Notes: generated by a model from the sequence alone, not told the origin. 54,180 nucleotides of DNA from SpSt-1165 sp964391725 (GCA_964391725.1 CAYMNB010000015.1:1-54180), one strand, 5' to 3'. Positions 17,472 to 26,620 are shown, numbered from the stretch's first letter. Numbers and translations are program-made.

Positions 17472-17708
17472 ATGAAAAATGCAGGCTACTTTATTCTCGG
17501 TACTTTGATTGGAAGTGTAATGGCAGGTTTGGCTGTATTGTTACTGACCCCACTCTCTGGCGATAACCTGCGCAAAGAGATCGGCGATCGTACACAAATC
17601 ATCATTGAAGATGTAAAACAAGCATCTATGCAACGCCAGGAGGAATTAAAAGCGGAACTGGAAAACCTTCGCCTGGGGAAAAATATCCAATTAGAATCTA
17701 ACCAATAA
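17472..17708 (+). CDS. Small YtxH-like protein
   Basis: A 78-residue protein: one N-terminal membrane segment with the YtxH-type pattern (FILGTLIGSVMAGLAVLLLTPLSGDNLRKEI), then a charged helix likely to form a coiled coil (DVKQASMQRQEELKAELENLR). YtxH proteins are membrane-anchored, general-stress-associated small proteins of unclear mechanism. AAGGAG lies 7 nt before the ATG, and a -10-like TAAAAT sits about 30 nt upstream. Monocistronic, ended by the hairpin at 17721. Related in plan to the product of 41130. Confidence 0.8.
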   Translation: MKNAGYFILGTLIGSVMAGLAVLLLTPLSGDNLRKEIGDRTQIIIEDVKQASMQRQEELKAELENLRLGKNIQLESNQ

Positions 17709-17720
17709 CAAACCACAAAC

Positions 17721-17757
17721 AACAAGACAGGTAAGCAACATCTGCCTTGTTTTCATT
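17721..17757. terminator. Probable bidirectional terminator
   Basis: AACAAGACAG (17721-17730) pairs with CTGCCTTGTT (17742-17751) with one A:C mismatch, and T-rich sequence follows. It separates the convergent YtxH-like and metalloprotease genes. Confidence 0.7.
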
Positions 17758-17766
17758 TAACAAACC

Positions 17767-19854
17767 TCAATCAATCTGCAAAAGATACTGCGCCTTCATC
17801 CTTGTAAAACGGGCGGAGCCGCTGACCACAAAAACAACCGAATCAATCTCATTGTCAAAGTCGTACACCCGGCTGGCCTGGTTTTCTTCTTCCATGTCCC
17901 AGTCGCTGACCTGGATGGTGCCATCTTTCATCACTTCAATGGTACTCACCAGGTAGGTCTGCGGCAGGAAATTACCGACCCGCACAAAGCCTTCCGACAG
18001 CCACCCGCCTTCATCTTCCTCAAAATCACTGAAGTAATCGACCGCGGGGAAGGAGACATCATCCAACAGCAAACCTTCTCCATTAACTGCCGCGTCGGTC
18101 ACATACTCAAAGCGCAGCCATATCGATTGGCCTGCATAAGCAGACAGATCGACAGATTCCTCGATCCATCCGCCGCTGACATCATTGTATCCCCAGCCAT
18201 AATTGTTCCCCACCGGGTCAGCATCCGTGCCGTTGGGTGTTTCGATGAATTGCCAATCTTCACCGTCCTCCGAAACCAGCAGGTAAACATAATCGTAATC
18301 GGTCTCAATGTCATACCATAACCGGTAAGACAACGTCACATCGTCCGTTTCAGCTAGTCCGGTCAGGTCAAATTCCCGTGTAAGGCGCATATCGGAATGA
18401 TCGCCTTTGTTGCTCCAAAAAGCATAATCGCCCGAATAAGCAGATACCGGCAGCAAACTCACCAGCGATTGACCCTCGAAAGTGACGGTCACGTTTCCGC
18501 CGGGACACTGCAATTGGTAAGAATCTACGCCATACTGGGACACCGCTTCATCGATGCTTACCTGGTCACAGTCCACGATATAGTCCGTCATAGCCGCAGG
18601 ACTTAGGTTGGGCAGGCTTGTATAGGCATACCTGCCGTCCATCACGGCCGGGTCATTTAACAGGTTGGTCACCGCCCAATCTCTGAAAAGGTCATCCGCT
18701 CCAATTAGCTGCCCGGTCATTTCATCACGCGCATCTATATCTGCTAACACCCGATCAATACTCACCATCCCATTCTGCGGATGCGCCACCAGCGCCTGGG
18801 TGGCATCATCGCCAAACCGATCCAAAAAGTAGGTGACGAACAAGAAGGATGCCCCATAATGCGGGGTGGTAGCACGCTGGTCATTGGGCCAATCATTGAG
18901 TTGGATATCTGTGTTCATTAAATACAGACGGTCGAACCCGCCCGTGTAGTAACCGTTCAACAAAGCCGCCAACTCAGAAAATCCCTCATTCAACCAGGTA
19001 GATTCATTCATGTCCTGATACCAATGGATCATGTGTTGAAATTCGTGTACCAACACCCCATAAGTAAAGGTGTCGTTCAGACGAATCGCATCCGCATTCA
19101 ACATGAAGGTTTCATGCGCGTTTGAATAAGGGTTCGCCAGCGGATGCACCGAATCGATCGAGGAAAAATAACCCGCCACCGAAGAACCCAAACCGCGCGC
19201 GTATACGATATAGAGCCGCACATCATTGTCGATCCCCGGGCTCCACTCACTGCCGAAAAAAGCACGGTTGGTAGGATACATCTGGTTCTCAAACGCATCA
19301 GCCAGCGCAGACAAATGCGCCTGGTCATAAGTGACCCTGGTGTCGATCCAGAAATAGGCATGGTCGGTTTTGTAAGCCAGCTGGGTCTCCTGTTCAAAAT
19401 TCTGGGTGGTGTCCATATTGGTCAGCCAGAAAGTTTTCACATCACCCACTTCATATTCAACAGAGGGCGCCTCTACGGTTTCAGGGATGTTATTAATCAT
19501 CTGTAACCGTTGCGCCAGATCACGCGGGTCGGCCAATGGAATCAGGGTGTTTTCCAGGGTGTAAAGAGTTTCATAAGCCTGCTGAAGTGACTCATCAGCC
19601 GCAATGATTTCTGGCGCCGTATTTTCATCGACTGAACCCTCAATAGCCTCGTTCAGAGGTTTGGGGTCATATTCTTCCATCTCATTCGCAACTGGTTCTT
19701 GTGTAACCTCCACCGAACTATTGTCGATGGTAGTCAGGGTTGAAAAATTCACAACACCAAGTACGCCGATAATGAACACTGCCAGGCAACAAATTAACAC
19801 AAAAATCCCCGCAACAATCAAGATGATCAGCAATGTTTTGTTGTTCTGACGCAT
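17767..19854 (-). CDS. Anchored zinc metalloprotease with immune-inhibitor-A-like C-terminus (copy 1)
   Basis: A 695-residue extracytoplasmic gluzincin protease: N-terminal membrane anchor (about 8-35), propeptide-like region, then the catalytic domain with HEFQH (H270, E271, H274) and the third-ligand motif WLNEGFSELA (E290). The C-terminal part (SDMRLTREFDLTGL, NNYGWGYNDVSGGWIEESVDL, NGEGLLLDDVSF) resembles the jelly-roll domains of M6 immune-inhibitor-A peptidases. All catalytic residues are present. It is a paralogue of the preceding operon gene, whose stop lies 10 nt upstream; GGAG precedes the ATG. Last gene of a five-gene operon. Substrate unknown; a surface or exopolymer-associated protein is plausible. 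Confidence 0.9.
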   Translation of the reverse strand: MRQNNKTLLIILIVAGIFVLICCLAVFIIGVLGVVNFSTLTTIDNSSVEVTQEPVANEMEEYDPKPLNEAIEGSVDENTAPEIIAADESLQQAYETLYTLENTLIPLADPRDLAQRLQMINNIPETVEAPSVEYEVGDVKTFWLTNMDTTQNFEQETQLAYKTDHAYFWIDTRVTYDQAHLSALADAFENQMYPTNRAFFGSEWSPGIDNDVRLYIVYARGLGSSVAGYFSSIDSVHPLANPYSNAHETFMLNADAIRLNDTFTYGVLVHEFQHMIHWYQDMNESTWLNEGFSELAALLNGYYTGGFDRLYLMNTDIQLNDWPNDQRATTPHYGASFLFVTYFLDRFGDDATQALVAHPQNGMVSIDRVLADIDARDEMTGQLIGADDLFRDWAVTNLLNDPAVMDGRYAYTSLPNLSPAAMTDYIVDCDQVSIDEAVSQYGVDSYQLQCPGGNVTVTFEGQSLVSLLPVSAYSGDYAFWSNKGDHSDMRLTREFDLTGLAETDDVTLSYRLWYDIETDYDYVYLLVSEDGEDWQFIETPNGTDADPVGNNYGWGYNDVSGGWIEESVDLSAYAGQSIWLRFEYVTDAAVNGEGLLLDDVSFPAVDYFSDFEEDEGGWLSEGFVRVGNFLPQTYLVSTIEVMKDGTIQVSDWDMEEENQASRVYDFDNEIDSVVFVVSGSARFTRMKAQYLLQID

Positions 19855-19864
19855 AGTTTGGCTC

Positions 19865-21862
19865 CTAAGGGGCTAATGTTAACCGGTAATTGGCTGGTTG
19901 GGTGGTATAACGCGTTGTTCCGCTCACCACAGCAATAATGCGATCCCACTGGGTGATATCGCTGAGATCAATGGTAATGCTTTCACCGCCATAAAACATG
20001 TATGTATCCACCGATATGTTATTTTGGCGGGTTTTCACCAATGACAGGGCAAAGCTTTGCACCAGACGGTTGCCTACCCTCACAAAGCCTTCCGCTGTCC
20101 AACCACCGTTGTCCTCTTCAAAATCGGCAGTATACCCAATTGCTTCGATTTTCATTTCATCCAGCAGCAGCCCTTCACCATTCAAAGCAGCATCAGTGAT
20201 GTATTGGAAACTCACCCAAACCTCACCACCAGCAAACTCTGAGAGATCGATGGATTCAACCTGCCAGCCACCGCTGTTGCCGTTATAGCCCCAGCCATAA
20301 TTGGAACCCACCGGGTTCGCATCAGTGCCAAAAGCGGTTTCGACAAACGACCAGTGCTCGCCATCCGCTGAGGTCAAAACATACACATAATCATAGGATT
20401 CTTCCAGATCGAACCACACCCAGTAATCCAGTGTGACTTCACCACTCACCTGTGACAGATCAAAAGAGCGGGTCAGGCGCATATCCGATTCGGAACCTTT
20501 GTTCGACCAGAAAGCCATATCACCATCATAGGCTTGTGCTGGCAGCAAACCAACCTCGCCTACTCCCTCAAAAACCAGAGTGGTGGCAGTATCACAGCCC
20601 AGGCTGATGTAATCAACGCCGAACTGGCGCACATCTCTCTCTGCCCATTCGGTCGAGGTGCAATTGACCTGATCATAGAGCAGCCCAAACCCGGGAGTGA
20701 TCGGTTTGTATTCATCATAGGCATATTGCCCTTGATCTACCTTGTCATCATTAATCAGATTGGCAATTGCCCAGTTAATGAAGATATCTTCAGCGGTTAT
20801 ATACCGTGAATCATCGGAAGTTTTCAACCCCAACTGGCTCATGACCACATCGATGGATTTCAAGCCGTTGGTGTTTTCGTTCACTAATGCCTGTGTGGCT
20901 TCCTTTCCAAATTGATCGAGAAAGTATTGCACGAAAAGGTAGGAAGCGCCATAATGCGCCGCCGTCGCGTTGCTGTCGATCGGCCAGGTGTTCAGTTGGA
21001 TATCAGGATTTGCCAGGTAGAGCATATCAAAACCGCCCGGACTGAATCCATTCAGAGCCACTGCCAATTCAGAAAAACCTTCATTAAGCCAGGTGCTTTC
21101 ATTGCGGTCCTGATACCAGTGGATCATATGCTGAAACTCGTGTGCCAGTACACTGTAGGTATACTCGTCACCCAGCTTGACCGCGTCGGCACTGATCATG
21201 AAGGTCTCATGCGCATTCGAATAGGGCTGCAGCAGAGGGTGTAATGAGTCAATCGAAGAAAAGTAGCCCGCCACATTACGCCCCATACCGGGGGTGTAGA
21301 TGATGTAAAGATGGTCATCTTCATCAATGCCCGGCTTCCATTCTGATCCGAAAAAGGCTCGGTTGGTCGGGTAAATCTGGTCCTCAAACACCTCCGCCAG
21401 CTTCATCAGATCAGCCTCCTTGTAATTCAGCCCTTCCTCGATCCAGAAGTAGGCATGCGGTGTTTCCGCCCGCAGCACCGCTGTAATCAGGTTGTGCTCA
21501 TCCGTGTCAGAATTGGTGACCCAGAATTGCTCGCGGTCGTCAATTTGATAGGTTTTTGCAGGCACAGTCATTGGCACATCGGTGAGGCCCCAAAACCGCT
21601 CTCCCAGTTCCCTGAAATCGTTTTCCCACACTTCAACACTATCAAGAATATCCAACATCTTGATGGCTTCCGTTGAGGGTAGATGAAAGCGGTCAACGGG
21701 GAATGGCACCGGCGGTTCAATGATATGCGATATATTCCAATTAATGCCACCTTGAGATGGCGCGCCGAAAAACACAATCCCAGCAGAAACCGCCAACACA
21801 CAACAGCAGCATAGAAAGATTAATAGCAGTGCCAATAGAATAATAATCAACGTTTTGTTCAT
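19865..21862 (-). CDS. Anchored zinc metalloprotease with immune-inhibitor-A-like C-terminus (copy 2)
   Basis: A 665-residue paralogue of the adjacent downstream gene. The N-terminal anchor (about 3-32) is cysteine-rich (FLCCCCVLAV). The catalytic motif is HEFQH (H241, E242, H245) followed by WLNEGFSELA (E261). Shared stretches include YPTNRAFFGSEW, VAGYFSSIDS, PYSNAHETFM and the C-terminal GWGYNGNSGGW and NGEGLLLDEM. Its ATG overlaps the stop of the upstream O-antigen-polymerase-like gene as ATGA, implying translational coupling. The tight coupling of a protease pair to a polysaccharide polymerase gene is unusual. Proteolytic function is secure from motifs; the target is unknown. Confidence 0.9.
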   Translation of the reverse strand: MNKTLIIILLALLLIFLCCCCVLAVSAGIVFFGAPSQGGINWNISHIIEPPVPFPVDRFHLPSTEAIKMLDILDSVEVWENDFRELGERFWGLTDVPMTVPAKTYQIDDREQFWVTNSDTDEHNLITAVLRAETPHAYFWIEEGLNYKEADLMKLAEVFEDQIYPTNRAFFGSEWKPGIDEDDHLYIIYTPGMGRNVAGYFSSIDSLHPLLQPYSNAHETFMISADAVKLGDEYTYSVLAHEFQHMIHWYQDRNESTWLNEGFSELAVALNGFSPGGFDMLYLANPDIQLNTWPIDSNATAAHYGASYLFVQYFLDQFGKEATQALVNENTNGLKSIDVVMSQLGLKTSDDSRYITAEDIFINWAIANLINDDKVDQGQYAYDEYKPITPGFGLLYDQVNCTSTEWAERDVRQFGVDYISLGCDTATTLVFEGVGEVGLLPAQAYDGDMAFWSNKGSESDMRLTRSFDLSQVSGEVTLDYWVWFDLEESYDYVYVLTSADGEHWSFVETAFGTDANPVGSNYGWGYNGNSGGWQVESIDLSEFAGGEVWVSFQYITDAALNGEGLLLDEMKIEAIGYTADFEEDNGGWTAEGFVRVGNRLVQSFALSLVKTRQNNISVDTYMFYGGESITIDLSDITQWDRIIAVVSGTTRYTTQPANYRLTLAP

Positions 21863-23379
21863 ACGCTCGAAATTTGTTTTCCTTCCTGTTCAACCGGTGC
21901 CAGAGTGCGCAAATAAGCTGCCGTTGGCAGCCCCAACCCAAGCCAGAAATAGACCAACGCGAAAGAATCGACGCTGAAGCCTTCGATAATCAACCCGACC
22001 AGCACCATTAAGCCCATGGTGCCCAAACACTTTAGAAAGCGGGATTGCTTTTTTATCAACTCGATGGCAGCACTGGCATTCATGATAAGCCAGCTGGTAA
22101 AACAGGCAAAACCGACAATGCCTGTTTCTGCCAGAAGCCGCACCCAAAGATTTTTTGGATTGGGAACCGCCCCTTCCAGCCACAGTACTCGCCGCACCTC
22201 ATCAAACGTCCAGCCATACGGCGCAATAGTTTCCCAGGCATAAAAACCACTGCCCCCCAGCCCGGCGCCGAATAATGGATATTGTTCGAACACTTTCCAT
22301 CCAGACAACCAGAAGGTCACCCGCGGCCCCAGATCCATCCTGCCCAAATAATGGTACAGCCATTGGTCACGAGAAGTATCGATGGTAAAAAGGGTTGCCA
22401 TGCGCGCATCCATGCGCGAGACACCGAAAGCAATCCCGATCAGCAGGATGAGATAGAAGAGAACCAATGTCACAGGAATGGCTATACGCAAATTCTTTTG
22501 TGTTTTCAGGTTCTTGTCTGCTTTTACTTCTTTCTCCACACCGCCAATAGCCACCCGATTCACCATTCTCGCTACCAGCCACTTCGATAACTGCTGATTG
22601 AGCTGCCAGACATACACCAGTGCCATCGCCAAAAACGCCAGATAGCCCACCCGCGAGCGTGTCATAACCAGGGCTGCCAAACCCAGCAGCAGCAAGCCGT
22701 TTTCCCAGCTGAAACGCCTGAGAAAACGCCACCGATGTGCTGAATAGCCATGCATACTGGCTGCAAACCAGTAAGGCAGATAAAGCATATTGAGTTGGTG
22801 CGCATACCAGGAAGGCTCCAATGCCAGCCCGGTCACCCGCATATCATACAGTTTACCCGTGGAAAAGAAACCTTGAATTGGATAAATCCAGACCGGGAAA
22901 GTCCCACTCTGCGCAAAAACAAGCGCCTGCATTAGCGACCACAGCAGAACCACCAGGCCTGAGTAATTGAGTAAACGCAGGGTAGTTTGAATCTGTCCCG
23001 GTTGCCGCAGCCATTCCACCGCAATAAAAAACATGCCCGCTCCAACCGCCAGTGTAACCAGTGCTTTCGCTCCCTCGACAGCAACCGTGCCTGCGGACGC
23101 GAATGGCACCCCGCGCAGCAACGCTAATAAGGTAGACAGAAGAGCAGCCATGGCAAAAGCCAGCAAAGGCAAATAAATGCGTGGAAAACGGTGGTTTTTT
23201 AAAAACCAGGGTAGATACCAGACTGCTCCCAGCACCAACAGCACCACCCCCGATGGCAGCCCGACAACATCACTGCCCACCATGCGCACAATCAAAGGAA
23301 ATGATGTGATCGGCAGCAGCAAGATCAATCCGTACCACAACATCTTCGACAATTGGTCATAGAGCTTGGACGGATTCAT
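21859..23379 (-). CDS. O-antigen ligase/polymerase (Wzy_C) family membrane protein
   Basis: A 506-residue polytopic membrane protein with about 10-12 hydrophobic segments and a large extracytoplasmic loop carrying the Wzy_C/WaaL-type region (GAGLGGSGFY through AVPNPKNLWVRLLAETGIVGFACFTSWLI). This family polymerises or ligates lipid-linked glycans on the outer membrane face. The start at 23379 is chosen because it overlaps the upstream stop as ATGA; an earlier start at 23403 would add eight residues. A Wzz-like gene precedes it and two proteases follow, also by ATGA overlap. Polymerase versus ligase cannot be decided from sequence. Confidence 0.88.
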   Translation of the reverse strand: MNPSKLYDQLSKMLWYGLILLLPITSFPLIVRMVGSDVVGLPSGVVLLVLGAVWYLPWFLKNHRFPRIYLPLLAFAMAALLSTLLALLRGVPFASAGTVAVEGAKALVTLAVGAGMFFIAVEWLRQPGQIQTTLRLLNYSGLVVLLWSLMQALVFAQSGTFPVWIYPIQGFFSTGKLYDMRVTGLALEPSWYAHQLNMLYLPYWFAASMHGYSAHRWRFLRRFSWENGLLLLGLAALVMTRSRVGYLAFLAMALVYVWQLNQQLSKWLVARMVNRVAIGGVEKEVKADKNLKTQKNLRIAIPVTLVLFYLILLIGIAFGVSRMDARMATLFTIDTSRDQWLYHYLGRMDLGPRVTFWLSGWKVFEQYPLFGAGLGGSGFYAWETIAPYGWTFDEVRRVLWLEGAVPNPKNLWVRLLAETGIVGFACFTSWLIMNASAAIELIKKQSRFLKCLGTMGLMVLVGLIIEGFSVDSFALVYFWLGLGLPTAAYLRTLAPVEQEGKQISSV

Positions 23380-23978
23380 TTTTGTTTCACCAGGTTTCCG
23401 CAAGATACATCAACCAGAATGACAGAGAAAAAAACAATAAGGACGATCATCAAAGAAATCAAAGGGGCGATCACCTGTATGTATGGATACTTCTGTTTCA
23501 CCACCGGACCGCTCATCTCACCCACCCAAACGAGCTCAGACAATGAATTTGACGGCTCAACCTCGCCAGACTCGTCTGCCACCGGTTGTCCCGCAATCCA
23601 CACCAAATAGTTCTCATAGGTTTGTGTTGCTTCTTCACCAAAGCCAGAAGGGCTGCCTTCCGCCATCAAGTGATAGGTCTGACGGTTCAACCGCACCGTG
23701 ACATCAATTGCCTGCCCACCAACATTCGTATGCCACTCTTCTTGCAGCCAAACAAGCATACTGGCATACAGCGCTTCGCTATAGCCCTCGTCAAGCCGCG
23801 AAACCGGTTGGTCACGCACCACCACCGGGATTGACCAGACAGTGATGACAGTTTGGTAGCCTGGCGTTCTGCCAGCCAGCCATCCGATCAGCAAACCGAT
23901 GACCGCCAACACAACTGCCAGCCACCAATAATACCGGCAGCGTGTGATTACTTCATTGATAGACAGGTCGCTATCCAT
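23376..23978 (-). CDS. Wzz-like chain-length determinant protein
   Basis: A 200-residue protein with the topology of polysaccharide co-polymerases: a short cytoplasmic N-terminus (DLSINEVITRCRYYWWL), a first membrane helix (about 18-36, GLLIGWLAGRTPGY), an approximately 120-residue extracytoplasmic domain, and a second helix near the C-terminus (VIAPLISLMIVLIVFFSVILV). The extracytoplasmic part is shorter than in enterobacterial Wzz and I see no conserved motif beyond topology. Position directly before a Wzy-type gene supports a role in controlling polymer length. Its stop is embedded in the next ATG. Confidence 0.75.
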   Translation of the reverse strand: MDSDLSINEVITRCRYYWWLAVVLAVIGLLIGWLAGRTPGYQTVITVWSIPVVVRDQPVSRLDEGYSEALYASMLVWLQEEWHTNVGGQAIDVTVRLNRQTYHLMAEGSPSGFGEEATQTYENYLVWIAGQPVADESGEVEPSNSLSELVWVGEMSGPVVKQKYPYIQVIAPLISLMIVLIVFFSVILVDVSCGNLVKQK

Positions 23979-23996
23979 CTTTTACTTGCCGAAAGA

Positions 23997-24641
23997 TCAA
24001 TCTGTTGCCGTTGCAACAAAATTCACAATGATCGTCGCTCTGGCAGGATCATCGAAGGTGTCAATGGCAATCCCCTCACTCAACCGGTTGCCTGCCAGGT
24101 CAAACAAGGTGATCGTCATTGTGTCTGATGACTGGATTAATCGCTGCGCCAGCTGCAATTCATACCCCCCCGGCCCATACTGCCTGGCAGCACCGGTCAT
24201 ACCCAGCACTTCGATAGCTTCTCCCCCCAATGTGCCGGCAGCCACGACCACTATTCTTTCAACCGGGTTGCCCTCGCTGTCAAACACCTGACCGCCCACC
24301 CCCATCCAATTGACACCACGGTCAGGATGATGGATGTTCTCAATGTAAGCAGGACTGCCTTCCTGCAATTGATAGTCGTAAACAACAACCGTAGGCGTTG
24401 GCGCGAGGGTCGGTTCTGGTGTCTGGGTTGGCTCAGGCAGAGATGGCGTCGTGGTTTCAATAATCTCTTCGATCACAACAACAGCTGTAGGAATAACAGG
24501 CCCAGGCTCAGAGGCGATGGTCGGTGTCGGTGGTGATTGATAGCCGAACATGCCCGGCAGAAACGGAGATGTACACGCCATTGCCGTGATCGACAAAATC
24601 AAAAGAAGAAAAAGAAGTGCTTTGTTGGATTGTTTGTTCAT
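23997..24641 (-). CDS. Lipoprotein with Thr/Pro linker and beta-rich domain
   Basis: A 214-residue predicted lipoprotein: signal peptide NKALLFLLLILSITAMAC with a clear lipobox, a linker of Pro/Thr/Glu repeats (TPSLPEPTQTPEPTLAPTP), then a C-terminal beta-rich domain (GVNWMGVGGQVFDSEGNPVERIVVVAAGTLGG, ITLFDLAGNRLSEGIAIDTF) that looks like a carboxypeptidase-regulatory or Ig-like fold (inference). First gene of the operon, with the Wzz-like gene 18 nt downstream. Probably a surface-exposed accessory of the polysaccharide/protease locus. Confidence 0.78.
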   Translation of the reverse strand: MNKQSNKALLFLLLILSITAMACTSPFLPGMFGYQSPPTPTIASEPGPVIPTAVVVIEEIIETTTPSLPEPTQTPEPTLAPTPTVVVYDYQLQEGSPAYIENIHHPDRGVNWMGVGGQVFDSEGNPVERIVVVAAGTLGGEAIEVLGMTGAARQYGPGGYELQLAQRLIQSSDTMTITLFDLAGNRLSEGIAIDTFDDPARATIIVNFVATATD

Positions 24642-24680
24642 GCCGCACCTGTCAGCCTGGTCGCCTGTATGATGAGAATG

Positions 24681-24689
24681 ATTGTATCA
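24681..24689 (-). promoter_or_regulatory. Extended -10 promoter of the polysaccharide-protease operon
   Basis: On the minus strand TGA-TACAAT lies about 40 nt upstream of the lipoprotein ATG at 24641. Spacing and gene overlaps suggest it drives all five genes down to 17767. Confidence 0.55.
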
Positions 24690-24719
24690 TACCCAATGGA
24701 AGGCAGCGGCCATCCAAAA

Positions 24720-25373
24720 CTACTCATCCCGCAGGTTCACCAACCCGAAACGCAAAGCAGCTACCACCGCCTGGGTGCGGTCATTTACCCCCAATTTGGC
24801 AAACACATTTGAGGTATAGTTGCGCACCGTACCTTCTGAAAGAAACAGTGTACGGGCAATATCAGCATTCGACAAACCCTGTGTCATCAGTTCCAGAATC
24901 TGCTGTTCACGTTCGGTTAATTCGATGGTGGTTTTTTCGGTGGAAACCCCGCCACCCAGATTTTGCACCACTTTGCCAGCCACCGAGGGGTCCAGGTAAT
25001 ATTTGCCTGCCATGGTATCAAGGATGGCCGCCCGCAACCCTTCGCTGGGCGTGTCTTTGAGGAGATAACCTGCTGCGCCAGCCCGGACTGCGTCCAACAC
25101 CCAATTCTCGTCACCGTAGGTGGTCAACACCAATACCTTCACCTCGGGGAAGCGTTGCTTGATCTGAACAGTTGCCTGCACCCCATTCATGACCGGCATC
25201 TTTAAGTCCATCAAGACCAGGTCAGGCTTGTCTTTTTCCATCTTTCGCAGCAGATCTTCTCCGTCTATGGCAGTATCAATCACTTCGATGGCGGGATCGG
25301 CATTCAAGATCGTCTGCAACCCCTGGCGCACAATCTCCTGGTCATCACAAATCATAACCCGGACTGCATTCAT
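24720..25373 (-). CDS. NarL/LuxR-family response regulator
   Basis: A 217-residue response regulator. The receiver domain (1-120) has acidic residues D10/D11, phospho-acceptor D56 (LVLMDLKMP), T84/T85 and K106 (YLLKDTPSEGL). A LuxR-type helix-turn-helix output domain follows at about 150-212 (LTEREQQILELMTQGLSNADIARTLFLSEGTVRNYTSNVFAKLGV). Its ATG overlaps the stop of the histidine kinase gene (ATGA), so the two form a coupled two-component system. Target genes are unknown; the inverted repeat upstream of the kinase is a candidate autoregulatory site. Confidence 0.96.
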   Translation of the reverse strand: MNAVRVMICDDQEIVRQGLQTILNADPAIEVIDTAIDGEDLLRKMEKDKPDLVLMDLKMPVMNGVQATVQIKQRFPEVKVLVLTTYGDENWVLDAVRAGAAGYLLKDTPSEGLRAAILDTMAGKYYLDPSVAGKVVQNLGGGVSTEKTTIELTEREQQILELMTQGLSNADIARTLFLSEGTVRNYTSNVFAKLGVNDRTQAVVAALRFGLVNLRDE

Positions 25374-26605
25374 AACACCACCTCAAACCGCACTTTTGTG
25401 CCCCCGCCCAATTCACTCTCAATGGTCAATGTGCCGCCTATCTCTTCTGCCCGCTCACGCATGCCTGAAAGACCGTAGCCTTCGCGTTGTTTTCGGTTGT
25501 GTACATCAAACCCTTTGCCATCATCTTCGATCACCACTGCGATGGTTTTACTTTTGGCTGTGAGTTCTACACGCACCTGTTCGGCGTCAGCATGCTGCAA
25601 GGCGTTTTTTAGCGCCTCTTGCACAATACGGTAGATGATGTGTTCCAGCTCTTTGCTTATCAGTGGAAGATTGCGGCTGATAAACAAATTGATGGAAGGT
25701 TTTGACCGCGCTGCTTGCAATTGGCTGATCATCTGTTGCAGCGCTTGCTCCAAACCCAACTCCTGTAACGCCCCGGCTCGCAAATTTTTCAAAATGTTGC
25801 GCGTTTCATTCAATCCTGAGCGCGTGGTTGCCAAAGCTGTATCCAACATCCCCCCTATCTCTTGATTGTTTCCCCCATTAACAATCTTCATCGCCTCCAA
25901 TTGCACCGCAAGGCCGCTCATGGTGTGCGCCAGGGTGTCATGCAATTCGCGCGCAATGCGATTGCGCTCCTGCATGGTTGCCATTTCTTCCATGACCAAC
26001 GCCTGACGGGTTAATTTCAGGTTCGCCAGCCGAAGTTGGTCGCGTTGTGTGCGCTGTTCCTCCATCAGACGGTCGATCATGAACCCCACCAGTAATAAGG
26101 ATAACACCCGGATGAAAGTTGCATAGATGAAATCAAGCACGCTCACAAAATTCCACTGTTGCGTGTACAGCACGATCAACACCTCGGCGAGGCCAAATCC
26201 ACCGAACAGCACCAGGGCGGCTTTGAAATCATACTGCCATGCCATCGGTACCAGCGGGATCAACAGCAGCGGCAGCAACGCCCACACATGCATCATGTTG
26301 ATGGGCAGACCCGCGGCGAGATTCTCCACTACGAATGACAAATTGATTAAGGAGGGAAAGATCACGGCGATCAGGATAGCGATCGGCAGAAAGAAATGTT
26401 TCAGTTTGTATTGAAACGCCGGGAATGACAGATACACAAACAGCAGCGTGGATTGGTACAACAGCGCAAAGAAGGGGTCATCAACAAACGTGAACTGGCC
26501 AAACAGATAATATTCAGCGATCGGTATCATGCTTAGCGCGATCATCTCCAGCGCCACAAACCAGCGGAAGATCAACACCACATTGGCTTCCAGAGGCCTT
26601 TTCAT
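25370..26605 (-). CDS. NarX/DesK-type sensor histidine kinase
   Basis: A 411-residue membrane sensor: six predicted membrane helices in residues 10-178, a short coiled linker, the HisKA_3 dimerisation domain with phospho-acceptor H222 (ARELHDTLAHTMSGL), and a HATPase_c domain with N box IVQEALKNALQHADA, G1 DDGKGFD and G2 GYGLSGMRERAEEIGG. There is no large extracytoplasmic domain, so it probably senses membrane state or a signal within the membrane, as DesK- or LiaS-type kinases do. It is translated from an ATG without Shine-Dalgarno, 7 nt after an extended -10. Confidence 0.95.
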   Translation of the reverse strand: MKRPLEANVVLIFRWFVALEMIALSMIPIAEYYLFGQFTFVDDPFFALLYQSTLLFVYLSFPAFQYKLKHFFLPIAILIAVIFPSLINLSFVVENLAAGLPINMMHVWALLPLLLIPLVPMAWQYDFKAALVLFGGFGLAEVLIVLYTQQWNFVSVLDFIYATFIRVLSLLLVGFMIDRLMEEQRTQRDQLRLANLKLTRQALVMEEMATMQERNRIARELHDTLAHTMSGLAVQLEAMKIVNGGNNQEIGGMLDTALATTRSGLNETRNILKNLRAGALQELGLEQALQQMISQLQAARSKPSINLFISRNLPLISKELEHIIYRIVQEALKNALQHADAEQVRVELTAKSKTIAVVIEDDGKGFDVHNRKQREGYGLSGMRERAEEIGGTLTIESELGGGTKVRFEVVL

Positions 26606-26611
26606 ATGGTG

Positions 26612-26620
26612 AGTGTATCA
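26612..26620 (-). promoter_or_regulatory. Extended -10 of a leaderless histidine-kinase promoter
   Basis: On the minus strand TGA-TACACT is followed by 6 nt (CACCAT) and the ATG. No Shine-Dalgarno sequence is present, so the mRNA is probably leaderless. Confidence 0.55.
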
